Assembly (NCBI GenBank): GCA_001599295.1
Contig: BCGN01000002.1
Location: 1,240,001 to 1,304,000, forward strand
Reading direction: 5' to 3'
Source of the DNA: Sporopachydermia quercuum
Taxonomy: Eukaryota > Ascomycota > Sporopachydermiomycetes > Sporopachydermiales > Sporopachydermiaceae
Length of the DNA stretch: 64,000 nt
Part shown: piece after piece, positions 1 to 11,382 of the stretch
Numbering within the stretch: the stretch's first letter is position 1
Layout: each line of letters begins with the position of its first letter
The notes under the pieces: generated by a model
Seen by the model: the letters and a program-made list of their open reading frames with translations, nothing else
What the model was told of the DNA's origin: nothing
The model's database searches: none
Program-made: the position numbers and the translations under genes

Positions 1-1242
1 TATAGTACGGTTAAGCCATTTGAGAGTGATAGGAAGTATACGTTTGAGATCATCTCACCTATTAGCAGAAGAGTTTATCAAGCTGCTTCTAGGAAAGAAC
101 GTAACTCATGGATTCAAGTAATAAGTGATNCTATTAGTGCTGCTCTTGAACTGAGCTCTGGAAGTCGGTCAAGAAGTAGTACGTTGGAGGCAGCACCAGC
201 AGCTCAATTACCACCAACGCCTGCTGCTCATATTCAACAGATCTTTAGACCAATAAAAGGAAGAGCGAATATTGAACATGGAATTGATAATATAAGACGA
301 GTTGTATCAGGTAAAAGACCCAAGAGCGATAAATCGAGAACGCAGGCACATATTAGTGGATATAACAGCAATACTTTGACTCCTTTGAACGATCTTCACA
401 ACAAGTATTTTGAGATGGGAACAAAAGATAGTAACAATTCATATGCTTTGGTCAAAGTAGGAGATTCACAGAAATCCGCTGCATCATATCAACTGATAAA
501 TTCTGTAACTGACATTCATCCTTCTAATGCTGTATGTGCAGACTGTGGAAGTATGGAAAAAGTGGAGTGGGTTTCGATCAATTTGTTAGTTAACCTCTGC
601 ATTGATTGCAGCGGTGCTCATAGATCATTAGGGTCACATATTTCAAAAATGAGATCATTGACACTGGATAAAAAATCATTCACCAAAGAAATCATTGAAT
701 TACTTATGAAAATGAATAATGATGATGCTAATAAAATTTATGAAAGTCAATTTTATGGAGAGAATGGAGTAATAACTGAAACCTGTCGCAAATACAAAAT
801 TAATTCTAAGAGTCCACCTGGAAGCAGAATTGCTTTTGCTACAGATAAATACAGCAAGCGAATGTATATTTCGTCAAGTTTTACCAAAAACATCAAAGAA
901 TGCATAGATAACCAAGACTTATATGGAATTATGAATTGTCTGTTCCACAATCAATCTTTAACTGAGAAACTCACTTTTCATGAAATAAAATGCAATATTT
1001 TAGAGTACTCTTTAAGAATTGCTGTTGAAAATGCAGAAAAGAAAATGACTTCGACAAATACGGACAATAGAAGCATGGTGGATATAATTGAGCCAAATTT
1101 TTATGTTAGTGAGTTAATTGCTTTGAACAACTTTGACTTTTCAACTAATCTGTTCAACCCATCGTTACCAAATGTTGCTAAAGAATATTTATCAAGACGA
1201 CTGAAAAAGTCAGCATCTTCAGCTATTTATCTCCGTAACTAA
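1..1242 (+). CDS. AGE1: ArfGAP with PH domain, AGE1/csx2 type (5' partial)
   Basis: This is an Arf GTPase-activating protein that would stimulate GTP hydrolysis on Arf in Golgi and endosome vesicle traffic. The frame is already open at base 1, so the start lies outside the window and 413 residues are visible. The first ~45 residues read like the end of a PH domain (YTFEIISP, then a Trp-containing helix ERNSWIQVI). The ArfGAP zinc finger follows at bases 536-625 with spacing CX2CX17CX2C. It continues into CSGAHRSLGSHISKMRSLTLD, which carries the arginine of the HRSLG catalytic motif. The 17-residue spacing and the SHISKMRSLTLD run are what I recall of S. cerevisiae Age1 rather than Gcs1 or Glo3. 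A helical C-terminal tail of about 200 residues follows. Codon 664-666 is CTG at a family-conserved Leu. An N lies at base 130. The next gene, SPS1, is also its neighbour in S. cerevisiae, which supports the name. Confidence 0.85.
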   Translation, partial: YSTVKPFESDRKYTFEIISPISRRVYQAASRKERNSWIQVISDXISAALELSSGSRSRSSTLEAAPAAQLPPTPAAHIQQIFRPIKGRANIEHGIDNIRRVVSGKRPKSDKSRTQAHISGYNSNTLTPLNDLHNKYFEMGTKDSNNSYALVKVGDSQKSAASYQLINSVTDIHPSNAVCADCGSMEKVEWVSINLLVNLCIDCSGAHRSLGSHISKMRSLTLDKKSFTKEIIELLMKMNNDDANKIYESQFYGENGVITETCRKYKINSKSPPGSRIAFATDKYSKRMYISSSFTKNIKECIDNQDLYGIMNCLFHNQSLTEKLTFHEIKCNILEYSLRIAVENAEKKMTSTNTDNRSMVDIIEPNFYVSELIALNNFDFSTNLFNPSLPNVAKEYLSRRLKKSASSAIYLRN

Positions 1243-1899
1243 TGGATGTTTCAACAAGCTTCATTTATCCTATTTTATGCATTAGTTATCAATTGTAATT
1301 TTAGTAGATAGTTTATTTAATTTAATAATACCTGATTATAAGCAGTATTCTCTCTCAATTGCACACTTTCAAACATTCTTTAATAGCAGTTTCTGGTTTG
1401 CATTTCAGCATTTCCGTCTTTTTTTCAGATATTATTTCCGATATTTTCCTCGCGTCTCATCTTGTGCAGGGGCTCACAAGATTATTACTGTTATCAAATT
1501 TCCCAAACCAGGTTTTTTCTTTGTAATTCGTCCTATTTCTTCTTTTCTGCTTAGTCAACTTTGGATTTCTAGTAATCTGCATTTCTCTAGCTAAGCTAAT
1601 GGTAGAACGCCCAAGTTTAAAAAGAAACTTTGCTGAGATGTTATTATGAAGCCTCAATAGTCTAATAATAAAAGGAAGTAAAATTGGATTGCTTGTTCAT
1701 GTGCTCAATTGCTGTTTATCTGCTGTTTGCTTTGCTGTTGATCAGTTAGCCATTTACTGATACACAAGATACATTGTGTAATGATATTTGAGTAGACTGA
1801 ATAGCTATAGGAAGAATTTACTCTACCAACTGGCTTAATTATTTGTCTAATATATGAAACTTTAACTCTGGGAACCAGGTGAATTAATCGAGATCCAAA
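1243..1899. other. intergenic, AGE1 3' / SPS1 5'
   Basis: AT-rich spacer between two + strand genes. It should hold the AGE1 terminator and the SPS1 promoter. A 66-codon open frame on the minus strand (1457-1657) has no recognisable composition, and I see no RNA gene. Confidence 0.5.
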
Positions 1900-3870
1900 A
1901 TGTCATTAATCAATGGACAATATCAATACCCCATTGAACATTTTGTATTGGAAGATTGCATAGGATGTGGGAACTTTGGTGATGTATTTAAAGCGTAAAT
2001 GTGACATTTTTGATTATCTTTGATTTGAGACCAAATTCTGACTAAGTGAAATTTGAATAGAAGGACCAGAACTGATCACAAGGTGATTGCAGTGAAAGTG
2101 ATTGAATTTGAAGAAAGCGATGAGGATGTTGACGTCTTTCTTCAGGAAGTGAATTTCTTGTCTCAACTTAGACATCCCAATATCGTCGAGTATGACAGTG
2201 ACCTATTACTTTCTCTGATGATTCTCAAGATAATCTACAGTCGATCGAAAATGGCTAACAGGATGTTCGTTTCAGATACTACACAACTTATCTAAAGGGC
2301 CCTACTATGTATATTACTATGGAATACTGTGGAGCTGGCTCCTGTGCCGACTTAGTATTTACACCTTTCTATTTTGCCTTATGTATTGGAATGAGTGATT
2401 ATTCTAACCAGAGAAAAGCTGAAAATATTCAAGAAGCTTACAGAAGAACACGTAGCTTTTATTATTAGGGAAACACTGAAAGGTATAAATTATTTGCACT
2501 GTGAAAATAAGATCCATCGGGATGTTAAAGCAGCTAATATTTTCATCACTTGGAAAGGGAATATAAAATTAGGTGATTTTGGTGTGAGTGGACAAATTAG
2601 TGAAACAATTTGTAAGAAAAGAACTTTGGTTGGAACGCCATTTTGGATGGCCCCTGAGGTTGTGACAAAAAAGTCTGGTTATGATATGAAGATTGACATT
2701 TGGTCGTTGGGCATAACAGCAATTGAACTAATCACAGGGGCTCCTCCTCATTCTAATGTCAAACCAATGGAATACATATTCATGATTCCTTCTAGACCAC
2801 CACCTAATCTTGAGAACGAAAATGTCAGTGACTACATGAAGCTTTTTGTGAGAAGGTGCCTTATAAAGAATCCAGAAGAAAGGCCATCAGCAAGGCAGCT
2901 TCTAGAAAGTAAATTATTGAGGATTCCTAGATATACAAGTTTAGTACCTTTGCTTGTTCAGAAGAACAATTGGGCTCTTAAACATGGTATACCTAAGAAA
3001 CGAAGGAAACACGGGAAAGTCACCAATAAAGGAAACTGTGTTGATATTGATTGGAACTTCACCGAAAGAAAGTGTCTTCAAGATTATCGAGCGATGGAGA
3101 AATATACCAAATATGATATTCTTGATACAATTGAGATGAGAGACTTGAATGATAATGCCGAAACTCAAGAAGAAGAAGAAGAATATGAAATGTGTGTAGA
3201 AGAATCACACAGGTTTTGTAAGGAATTTGAAACTGAAGATGATGTCAAGGTGAATAAGAAGCTAGATACTGGAAGCCCTACTACAAAGATTACAGATTCT
3301 AGTACCGAGAATAACAGGAGTACCGAAACAGATCTGACTTCTCCAGATCTTAATACACCTTCTCACAAAGAAGAAACCAACGATNATTACGGATTGAATC
3401 AGAGGTTCAGTAAATTCTTTGTTGGTAATTCTGGTAACATTTCTGGACACAGATTACACCGGAAGTTCAATTATTTGAAAAACGGGATAAGAAGAAAATC
3501 TCTGGATCAAGATAAACTTACTAAAGATACTCAAGAATCGCAAGAAAAAGAAAACTTGCAGGTTTCGAAATTGTCTTTTGAACTACCAATGATCTATAAT
3601 TATGAGTCCAATGAATTACAATCTTTAAATTGTTTTGAGGATGTCACAAAATATTGTTTAAATAGAGTAAAGAAAAGAGCTTTAACAGAAGACGCAATCA
3701 AGGCTTCGGCAAGTCTAATTGACATGTTGACATGTATGGAACATGCCAATGAGGGCCTGAATCAAGTAATTATTGAGGAAATATGGTTGAGATTGTTAAA
3801 GCTCTACCAGAAACAAAACTCATTATTAGCAGAGGTGGGTAACTTACAAATAATACCAGAGGAGCAATAA
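1900..3870 (+). CDS. SPS1: Ste20/GCK-family protein kinase SPS1 (4 exons)
   Basis: Serine/threonine kinase of the germinal-centre (GCK-III) group. In S. cerevisiae Sps1 is needed for spore wall formation. I assemble exons 1900-1994, 2061-2189, 2276-2354 and 2419-3870, giving 584 residues. The introns start GTAAAT, GTATGA and GTATTT; the clearest branch points are GCTAACA near 2254 and TTCTAACC near 2402. The kinase domain is complete: glycine loop GCGNFGDV (residues 22-29), VAK-type lysine in IAVKVIEF, HRDVKAAN (134-141), DFG (154-156), and VGTPFWMAPE. Runs such as GNFGDVFK, SDEDV, MEYCGAGSC and VKLGDFGVSG-like text match Sps1 better than Kic1. A 300-residue acidic, low-complexity tail ends in a helical segment (from about residue 505). 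Exon 3 joins to CTG at 2419, skipping an AG at 2410-2411 that is too close to the branch point and would break the frame. An N lies at 3385. Confidence 0.9.
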
Positions 3871-4657
3871 CAATCAAATCAAAGCAAAATATCAATTTAG
3901 CCTAAACGGTCTAGTTTATTGATTGTTCCAACTACTTTTATTTTTTATAGCCGCTACTTTAGTTGTCAATTGCCTGCTTCTTGTCAGTTAATATAAGTTA
4001 TTAGCTTTCNAAAGAAACTGCAGACGTACTAAAGTCAACCGGAAATACCATTACGCTACTATCATGAAAACTACTTATATTGTGCCTCTGGTACTCCCAT
4101 TCCTAATGCCGTATCAGCTGCACTTTCAAGGCCTTTATTTGGTTTCCAGTTGCACTTTCCTTATTAATTCCCACCTTTATCTTTGTTCTCAGTTGGTTGC
4201 TTTGCTTGCAGGGTTTGATGTTTGTGATTTGTGGTTGGGTGATTCACTTTTAAACCACAAAACAATGTTTGGGTGCGCAATCAACCGCAGTATAATTTGT
4301 CACACACATATAAAGCTGTTTTCTTCTTTCCTTTTACTAGACACTTGAAGTATCTGGCTGATATGGTTCTATATTACTGTTTTAATGGGATTGATGTTAG
4401 AAAATAAGAAGAAATCTTATATGTTTAAATATAATTAGTTAAAAATTACGAATCTGCTTAATTACTGCTATTTAGGATTAAGAATAACTACTAATAATTC
4501 AATCAAAGCTAAGACTTTACGGAAAGGCTTTCTATCTATTCATTATATTCGCTTCATTTACAGTACTTGAGACAGAACTTACAACTTGATATCTATTAAA
4601 AATCGAAAGTTCGAGCACCTATTAGAATTACCTCCCAACTGCAAAACCAATATAAAA
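3871..4657. other. intergenic, SPS1 3' / SPS2 5'
   Basis: Promoter region of the SPS2-family gene. It holds two MSE-like cores, listed separately. A 94-codon ATG-started frame at 4064-4348 is hydrophobic and Cys-rich but matches nothing I know; I regard it as chance. N at 4010. Confidence 0.4.
4227..4262. promoter_or_regulatory. two middle-sporulation-element-like cores
   Basis: CACAAAT lies on the minus strand at 4227-4233 and CACAAAA on the plus strand at 4256-4262. Both satisfy the CRCAAAW core bound by Ndt80 in S. cerevisiae, although the last flanking position is C in each. They lie about 400 bp upstream of the SPS2-family ATG. In baker's yeast SPS2 is a mid-sporulation gene, so the placement is suggestive. 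The core is short and common, so this is inference only. Confidence 0.3.
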
Positions 4658-6016
4658 ATGTTTGTGACAACTGCTACAACTATCAAACAGTTCTCAAAAC
4701 TGCTGGTTTTATCCCTTCTTCCTGGTTTAGGCAGTAGCTTGAACACCACTTTTGGTTAGTAGAACCTTTGTTAGGAATTTTAGTGTTAAGATCATATAAC
4801 TAACAGACCTAATACTATAGAGCCAGCAAACTGTGAACTAGGAGACGTTCTTATCCAGAAAGCAGTTGATCTCTCCTATATTGAAGGATGTCATAATTTG
4901 AAGGGTAACTTACAAATCCATGAATACAGCGATGGCATTATTGATTTAGGCAGCCTGGTTTCTATTGAGGGAGACGTTGAAATTACTGGATCAACATCGT
5001 TACAAAATTTCCTTGCTAATGAGTTGAGATTAATCAAAGGCAAATTTTTGGCCAAAGAGCTATATTCTTTGAATTCAATTGTTCTCCCAAAACTTGAAGC
5101 AGTACACAGCATAGAGTTGAAAGTAGTTCCTGTACTATCTCATTTAGTGATAGAGCAAGATCTTAAAGACTGTTCCAAAGTGGTTATTTCTGACACTTCT
5201 TTAACTGAATTAAATCAATTCAACCAATACGAAATTGATGTTTTAAATGTCAACAATAATCGTTATTTGAAAGAATTTGGCTCATCAGTCGAACGAATAA
5301 TCGGAAGTTTAGAGATCTCAGGTAACGGAAAAGATTTAGAAGTCCAACTAACAGAATTAGCATCAGTGAAGAATGCAACAATAAAAGGTGTTCAATCATT
5401 AGATATGAGCCAAGTTAAATACGTTAATGCTTCGTTCTTTTTATTAAGTAACAAGTTTAACTCTCTGCAACTTCCTAATCTTAAAGCTATTGCTGGGAGT
5501 TTTGGAGTGAGTAATAATAAAAATATAGACGAATTAAGCTTGCCTAGTTTGGAAAATATCAATGGGGGATTGGTTATTGCCAACAATACAAAGCTGCTAA
5601 AAATGGACAACTTCGATGAATTAAGAGTAATTGGTGGAGGGGTTCAAGTAGAAGGAAGCTTTGATACATTTGACTTACCTCATTTAGAAAGAATCAAAGG
5701 AAGTGCAAAGTTGGTCACAGATTCTCATACATTCAATTGCGACAACTGGATTTTTGCTAAAGAAAATTCTATCATTGAAGGTGATTCATTTCAATGCAAG
5801 AATGGAACCACAGAGAAACTGATAAATGACAAGGACAAGGATAAAGATAAAGGGAACAATGATTTAAGACCATCCAAAGATAACCCTTCATCCAGATCCA
5901 AAACAAACGTGAAGAACAATGCTTCTAATCACAATTTATCACTTGATCACAATTATTATCTCAAATTATGTCTTTGTTCATGGCTTGCAATTCTTAGTAT
6001 ATCAATTATCTTTTAG
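4658..6016 (+). CDS. SPS2: SPS2/ECM33-family GPI-anchored cell-wall protein (2 exons)
   Basis: A secreted, probably GPI-anchored leucine-rich/receptor-L-domain protein of the Ecm33-Pst1-Sps2 family, which acts in cell-wall or spore-wall organisation. Exon 1 is 4658-4754 and encodes a signal peptide (FSKLLVLSLLPGLGSSLN). Exon 2 is 4821-6016, giving 430 residues, close to the 429 I recall for Ecm33. The intron has donor GTTAGT and branch ACTAAC. The AG fused to the branch point (4805-4806) is out of frame, and the AG at 4819-4820 restores frame. After a CELGDV start the body is a series of hydrophobic beta repeats of the type LPSLENINGGLVIANN. A lysine/aspartate-rich linker (KDKDKDKG) replaces the usual Ser/Thr stalk. 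A hydrophobic C-terminus (about 25 residues, ending in ILSISIIF) fits a GPI signal. The name rests on family plus position next to SPS1; sequence alone would allow ECM33. Confidence 0.8.
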
Positions 6017-7037
6017 TGTTCTAGTTGACATTCGATCAAATTGAATAAATTGTTATCACACTTTTACATGAATTGTATGAAAGTTTTACGGAATCAATGA
6101 TTCCAGCGAGTGAGGCAATACGATGCATCAAAAAAATATATCAAGTATTCACCATTTGTCATAAGTTAAACCGATGCTAAACCATATGGTAGTTCTTAAC
6201 TAGAAGACTTCGTGAAATGAAATTACCAACCCATCATCCCATACGACAATAAGGTCAGCGAATGTAGAGAGCCACAGAGAATGACAAAAATGAATAGTAA
6301 AATAGTAGAATAGTAGAATTAACCCTTGACTTGTAAACAAGGATAAGAATAATTAAAACTTCAAGCAGAATGATTTATCCAGTCATTCATTCTATTCTAT
6401 TCTATCAATAATAATCCTTGCTCAATTCATATACAACATTATATCTCTAACATCGTAGAATAATGCTCTACTCAACTAGTTAGGTTTAAGTAGCTACTTT
6501 CATTTCTGAAACTTTTATTGCAGCTATCATACGCCTATTATGAGACAGCTTATCGTAACCTGAAAATAGAAACCCAATTATACGGTAGTATTTTATCTAT
6601 CTTTCAGAATAGTGATTACTGATTCTGAATCTGTTTGCAGACTATATAATGATTCAGAATAAAACGGTGTTGAATTATTTCTTGTTAGTGGAGCATAGAT
6701 TCTAATTGGATTTCTAGACGCTCTTACAGAGAAAAAGACCAAGAGCTATCTAGCGTGAACAAATTCACATATTGTGTTCTACTGTCTGTCTAAGAGGTAA
6801 CAATGATTAAGTTGATTATTGAACGGGTTATTTAACTATAGCGACTATTTAACTTATAGTTATACATTATCTTATGCTATACTAGGCGACAGCTTTATTT
6901 CAAAACCCCCCGAAGTAGGTCTCTGCTTTGAACCTAACCGAGCCTATGAAAATTGAGAAAAGCAATCTGCTCATCATCTTGGGTTGCTGAAACCTTTCTT
7001 TATCAACAGCAAATATATGAACTATAATATCTGAATC
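6017..7037. other. intergenic / promoter of the Zn2Cys6 gene
   Basis: A 1-kb AT-rich spacer. It contains short repeats of AATAGTAGA type at about 6292-6320 and three copies of ATTCT at about 6389-6404. No open frame or RNA gene stands out. Confidence 0.4.
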
Positions 7038-9839
7038 ATGGATTCAAAATATTCTCTGGACAATGCAGAGAAATCTTCGTCTTTCTCCAACAACCTACAC
7101 ATGATTTCAGAGGAAAGAACTCAAATTATGCCTTCAACATCAAGACTCAACTGTCGAGATAGTGACCCTCTCAGTTCGGAAACCGCATCCAGTACTATTC
7201 ATAAAGAAGGTACGACAGCCAGTACAGATAACTCAACATATAATAGAAATACAGACAAAACAAAGGAGAAAATTATGAAACCGAAATCTCATAAGACAAA
7301 ACGTCGTTCCATGTCTTGTGATAACTGTAAACGATTGAAAACAAGGTGTGATATAGATCCAAATTCAGCGAAATGTCATAGATGCGCTGTACTTAGACTT
7401 AATTGTTCTCATGAAAGGACATTTTCTGAAGAAATCTCTACTGGTTCCGCTAACTTGGCATCTCCCACCGGTAGCAATGATAAAACTATCAAAGATTTCC
7501 AAACTCAAACGTTTGAAAGGTTGAATGATCTCACTACTAGGATAACGAATGTTGAATCAACACTTAACACTATACAGCAACAATTAGGATTAATCTTAAA
7601 TCTAGTTCAACAAAACATGAATAATAGCTTGCTTGGAGAATCTAGAGAAAGTATGCCAGTTGACTCGAATGTTAGAGAAAAGTTCTATAAAGCAAGAAAG
7701 AGCTCTTCCAACTTAGTGGCCGATTCAACAACAGATTTGAAACGGAAGAGATCATCTATTTCACTACCTTCTATTACAGGAGCAANTAATAGCAACACTA
7801 ATATTATNNCTAGTACCCCCGCACCGAGTATTAACTTTGCGGATTTCTTGTTTATTGAATCAGGAAAATTTCTTGATTTACACACAGAGAAATCTCCTGT
7901 TATGGTGATACGGAAACTACAGAATAGTCTTTTTAGAACTCATGGGACTTATGACGCTCTTACTATGAGTTGCGACGGTTTCCTTCAATGGTTCGAGCGA
8001 AATGAAGAATTATCTTTAAGTCTTGTTAAATCGTTTCTAGAGATTTCGCATTTATGGATAATTCCGGGAGGTATTAAAGAAGTAGATAGAGAATATGTTC
8101 TTCAACATAGATTTATATCATGTGTGTTTGTTCTACTGGCAATGTGCTTCGATAAGAATTATAAGTACGTAGAAGAACAGAAAACGCTATATTGGATGAC
8201 CAGACAAATTCTTGGCTGTGCTGTTATTACTGCCCCTTTAACTAATCATGATATTGAAGCAATACTCTATCTAGCTATGTATGATTGTTCAAGAAAACCT
8301 TTACAGCAGTATATTGATAATTGGATCCTTAGTGCTATTGGCATAAAACATTTGATGATCTCATTCAATTTCATGGATATATATAATTCTGTTATACTCA
8401 ATAAATCATATGACGTTGATGATTTGTTCATTCTGAGAGTATGGAATTCAATGTGTGCCTGCCATTTATCATATTGTATGGGAATGGGACGTCCAGTGAT
8501 GATTTCTGATGACTATTTAGAAATATGCAAGCTGACAGCTGAATTTCCTAATGCAACAACTGGTGATTCCATTAAATTAGCAGAATTAGACTTTTATACT
8601 ACTTTTTTGAAGATTGTTGAATCAGATGACGAACATTTAAACCGATTATTGAAACAAAATTATTATAGAGCTGAGAGTTATAATCCTTCAAAGTTATTAT
8701 CATATACACAGTTGATTGAATGGCAAAACAAGTGGTCCCATATATTCACAGAGGATAGATCTAATGTTTTGATGTTTGCATATGATTTTGGTCATACAAT
8801 GCTCAGCAGAAGATTGATAAGAGTGATGGAAACAGTAAAAGAAAAAGAACCAGCATATAATGATTTAACTTCAAACTTAGGTAAGGTTTTTTTTAGGAAA
8901 CTACGGCAAGCTGTTGATACTGCTTGTTTTTATTCTTTTTCCCTTATTCAGAGACTTCTTAAAACATCTCCTTCTTTTATCAGAGGAGCACCTAATTTCC
9001 AGCTCTGTCAAATAACATATTCAGCTTTGACCTTATGGGAATATTTAGACTCTTTGAGCGAAAAGAATAAAGAGGCAAGTTTGAATATCATCGTCAGAAC
9101 ATATTGGCACTTGAATTATATTGGAGAAAAGAATAACGATGCTACTGATACTGTGGGACGAATTATCAAGAGTTTATTAGATAAATTGAATACTCAGAAT
9201 ACAACTGTGCCAGTTTCAAGCTTTTTTGATCAAGCATTTATATGGGATAAAGGTAATTCGTCCAATATGATGCAACCAACCTCTAAACTTACAAGTAGTA
9301 CAATGAGGACACGACTGAATAACATCAGTCCAATAACTGGTTTGCCATCATCATCATCAGGATTACCAGCTGTTGCAAACAATACACCCAATGAATCCTC
9401 ATATCAATACAAAGATACTCACACTGATAATCCAATAGAAAGGCCACAGCTCTCTACTAATCAGAGTCATCAGCTGTCACACAGGCATTCACCAAGCTCT
9501 AGCTTTTTACATCATTCAGAATCGTATCCAAGCCAAATATCACCTTCAATGAACGAACAACTCTCTACTGGAAGTGCCCATAGAAGCACTTCTAATAAGT
9601 TACTATACGAACCCCAAACGATAAGCCACTCAAATAGCACGAAGAGCGTCAACATGGACCCAAGAAGTTCAGCCTCTCCGTGGAATGATGTTAATATACC
9701 GCTAGTTCAGCCAGTTAATGAGATCGAACAATTTTCTGAAGATTTATCTTCTATCGACTTACCTGACCCTTCGCAGTTTGATACTTTTGAAGATTTCTTC
9801 GCTGGTATGTTTGCTATGAATGATAAGAAGGATGATTGA
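7038..9839 (+). CDS. URC2: Zn2Cys6 fungal transcription factor, probable URC2
   Basis: A 933-residue binuclear zinc-cluster regulator in one exon. The zinc cluster is C94-X2-C97-X6-C104-X8-C113-X2-C116-X6-C123, preceded by a basic KTKRRS stretch. A heptad-like dimerisation helix follows at about residues 157-190 (RLNDLTTRITNVESTLNTI). The middle 450 residues are hydrophobic-helical, as in the fungal-specific regulatory domain. The last 30 residues are acidic with bulky hydrophobics (DTFEDFFAGMF), like an activation domain. Zinc-cluster genes cannot be assigned by the finger alone. The URC2 name comes from position: in S. cerevisiae URC2 (YDR520C) lies between SPS2 and FPR2 in the same orientation as here. 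URC2 controls uracil catabolism in Lachancea. Three N bases (7786, 7808, 7809) fall in a low-complexity linker. Confidence 0.75.
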   Translation: MDSKYSLDNAEKSSSFSNNLHMISEERTQIMPSTSRLNCRDSDPLSSETASSTIHKEGTTASTDNSTYNRNTDKTKEKIMKPKSHKTKRRSMSCDNCKRLKTRCDIDPNSAKCHRCAVLRLNCSHERTFSEEISTGSANLASPTGSNDKTIKDFQTQTFERLNDLTTRITNVESTLNTIQQQLGLILNLVQQNMNNSLLGESRESMPVDSNVREKFYKARKSSSNLVADSTTDLKRKRSSISLPSITGAXNSNTNIXXSTPAPSINFADFLFIESGKFLDLHTEKSPVMVIRKLQNSLFRTHGTYDALTMSCDGFLQWFERNEELSLSLVKSFLEISHLWIIPGGIKEVDREYVLQHRFISCVFVLLAMCFDKNYKYVEEQKTLYWMTRQILGCAVITAPLTNHDIEAILYLAMYDCSRKPLQQYIDNWILSAIGIKHLMISFNFMDIYNSVILNKSYDVDDLFILRVWNSMCACHLSYCMGMGRPVMISDDYLEICKLTAEFPNATTGDSIKLAELDFYTTFLKIVESDDEHLNRLLKQNYYRAESYNPSKLLSYTQLIEWQNKWSHIFTEDRSNVLMFAYDFGHTMLSRRLIRVMETVKEKEPAYNDLTSNLGKVFFRKLRQAVDTACFYSFSLIQRLLKTSPSFIRGAPNFQLCQITYSALTLWEYLDSLSEKNKEASLNIIVRTYWHLNYIGEKNNDATDTVGRIIKSLLDKLNTQNTTVPVSSFFDQAFIWDKGNSSNMMQPTSKLTSSTMRTRLNNISPITGLPSSSSGLPAVANNTPNESSYQYKDTHTDNPIERPQLSTNQSHQLSHRHSPSSSFLHHSESYPSQISPSMNEQLSTGSAHRSTSNKLLYEPQTISHSNSTKSVNMDPRSSASPWNDVNIPLVQPVNEIEQFSEDLSSIDLPDPSQFDTFEDFFAGMFAMNDKKDD

Positions 9840-10075
9840 ATGATGAAGCAAACCGAGAATAATCATGAAATATGCATGAATATGATAATAGAATGTCATA
9901 GTAATAGCACAGATTATAAATGTGACCATACTGTATTTATATAATGAACAATAAACGTTTCCTAGTATGTTAATACTAGTCTAGATAAAAATTCACGTCC
10001 TAAGTCTTAGAAATCTTTTTCCTTAGCAGATTCATTTGATTTATTTGATTCATTTATCACTGTTACCTAACTCAT

Positions 10076-10930
10076 TTATTCATATAACCTTGATTTCAAA
10101 ATATAATCTTGAACTGATTGAGGTAATTCTGCCTTCCATTGAGCACCATTACCTTGCTTCACAGCTTTTCGAATACTTGATGAGCTTATATCGATACTTG
10201 TTCCGTCTCCTTCATAAAGTTGAATCCTGTTGGCCCACTCCTTTGGTATTCCATCAATTAATCCTTGTCTTATTCTTTCAACATACTTATATTGTTCTTC
10301 CAATGTATTTATCTCATCTCCTCGAGTAAGACATGATAATGAACAACTTTCCATAAATGATTCAAGTGCAACAGATATTGGGGATTCGTAGTACTTTTGA
10401 TTGAATATTCTAATCAGAGTGTCATATCCTACTAGGAAGTCTAACTGAGGAGATTCTACATAGCCATTACTATCATTACTATGTTTAGCTTGCTCAACTG
10501 ACCAAAAATGTAATATAGAATCAGCTTTATCAACAAACTTTGCATGATTAGTTAATCCAACTAGCACATCAACTGTTCCTGTGATTTGGTGTATATAGTC
10601 GGCCGTAAGACACATCATAGCCATTCTATGATCAAATGAAGCTGGCACCGGGTTAATCTTATCAGCATTTTTTACAGACAATAGTAATAACACAATCTGA
10701 GGCACTTTTGAATCATTTTTCAAAGCTTTTGTTACCAAAGAAACATGTCCATTGTGTGGAGGATTAAACGATGAATCCAGTACTTTTATGCTTTTATAGC
10801 GATTGATCGATTGAGTACTTGATTTACCACTAGTTTTCCAGTAGAAGAGATCAAACGATGATTTCTTGCAAAGAAACTCTGATAAGAATCTCTTGCATTC
10901 TGTTCTTGTCAAACAAGTCCTAGAGATCAT
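10076..10930 (-). CDS. POF1: nicotinamide-mononucleotide adenylyltransferase-like protein POF1
   Basis: A 284-residue nucleotidyltransferase of the NMNAT/cytidylyltransferase superfamily, which would join NMN and ATP to make NAD. The T/HxGH signature is present as SSFNPPHNGH near residue 55, and the C-terminal ISSSxxR-type motif as ISSSSIRKA near residue 250. The interior is Pof1-like (DFLVGYDTLIRIF, LTRGDEIN). S. cerevisiae Pof1 is about 258 residues; the extra length here is an N-terminal basic and Cys-containing extension that could be a targeting sequence. The ATG at 10928-10930 is the first in frame. The gene runs towards the Zn2Cys6 gene with 236 bp between the stop codons. In S. cerevisiae it is close to EMC1 and MGR1, as here. 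Confidence 0.87.
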   Translation of the reverse strand: MISRTCLTRTECKRFLSEFLCKKSSFDLFYWKTSGKSSTQSINRYKSIKVLDSSFNPPHNGHVSLVTKALKNDSKVPQIVLLLLSVKNADKINPVPASFDHRMAMMCLTADYIHQITGTVDVLVGLTNHAKFVDKADSILHFWSVEQAKHSNDSNGYVESPQLDFLVGYDTLIRIFNQKYYESPISVALESFMESCSLSCLTRGDEINTLEEQYKYVERIRQGLIDGIPKEWANRIQLYEGDGTSIDISSSSIRKAVKQGNGAQWKAELPQSVQDYILKSRLYE

Positions 10931-11382
10931 ATTTGCCGTTAGTTAGATGCCTTTTATGTAATATGCTTATAATAATCAGAGTCTTTTACCTGGGGTTAGC
11001 AGTAAATGAAAGATTGATAGCAGAAAGGTTGTCAATCGAGAAATCAGGGAGAGTACTGTTATCGTTGTAAATGATTACATGATCATTATTTAAATAAAAG
11101 TGAAGAATATTTCGGAAATTATGTCAAAGAGGATTCCACATCATTTCCTTAATTGATAAGGTGAAGATCGGATGAAGATAAGTCAATTCAAAACAAATGA
11201 TAAACCAGGAGAATAAATGAAGATGGATATTATAGAGATTCGTAGAAGAATATCAAGTAAAAACTTTATTGAAAATGCTTTTTTGTTCACGTTGGAAGAT
11301 AGTAGAGCATACGTGTGCTTTACAGATCATAGAAATCTGAATCAATGGTTAAAAACAGACCGAATCAATTGATATCAAATCA
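10931..11382. other. intergenic, FPR2 3' / POF1 5'
   Basis: Spacer between two minus-strand genes. On the minus strand a GTAAAA donor (near 10990) and CTAACTAAC branch-like text just above the POF1 ATG could form a 5'-UTR intron, but no upstream coding exon can be read. Confidence 0.3.

Noticed and set aside
4064-4348. 94-codon ATG frame in the SPS1-SPS2 spacer
   Set aside because: Hydrophobic, Cys- and Leu-rich, no family resemblance, and it overlies the expected SPS2 promoter.
4595-4625. tRNA B-box-like GTTCGAGCACC
   Set aside because: No A box upstream at the right distance and no cloverleaf could be folded.
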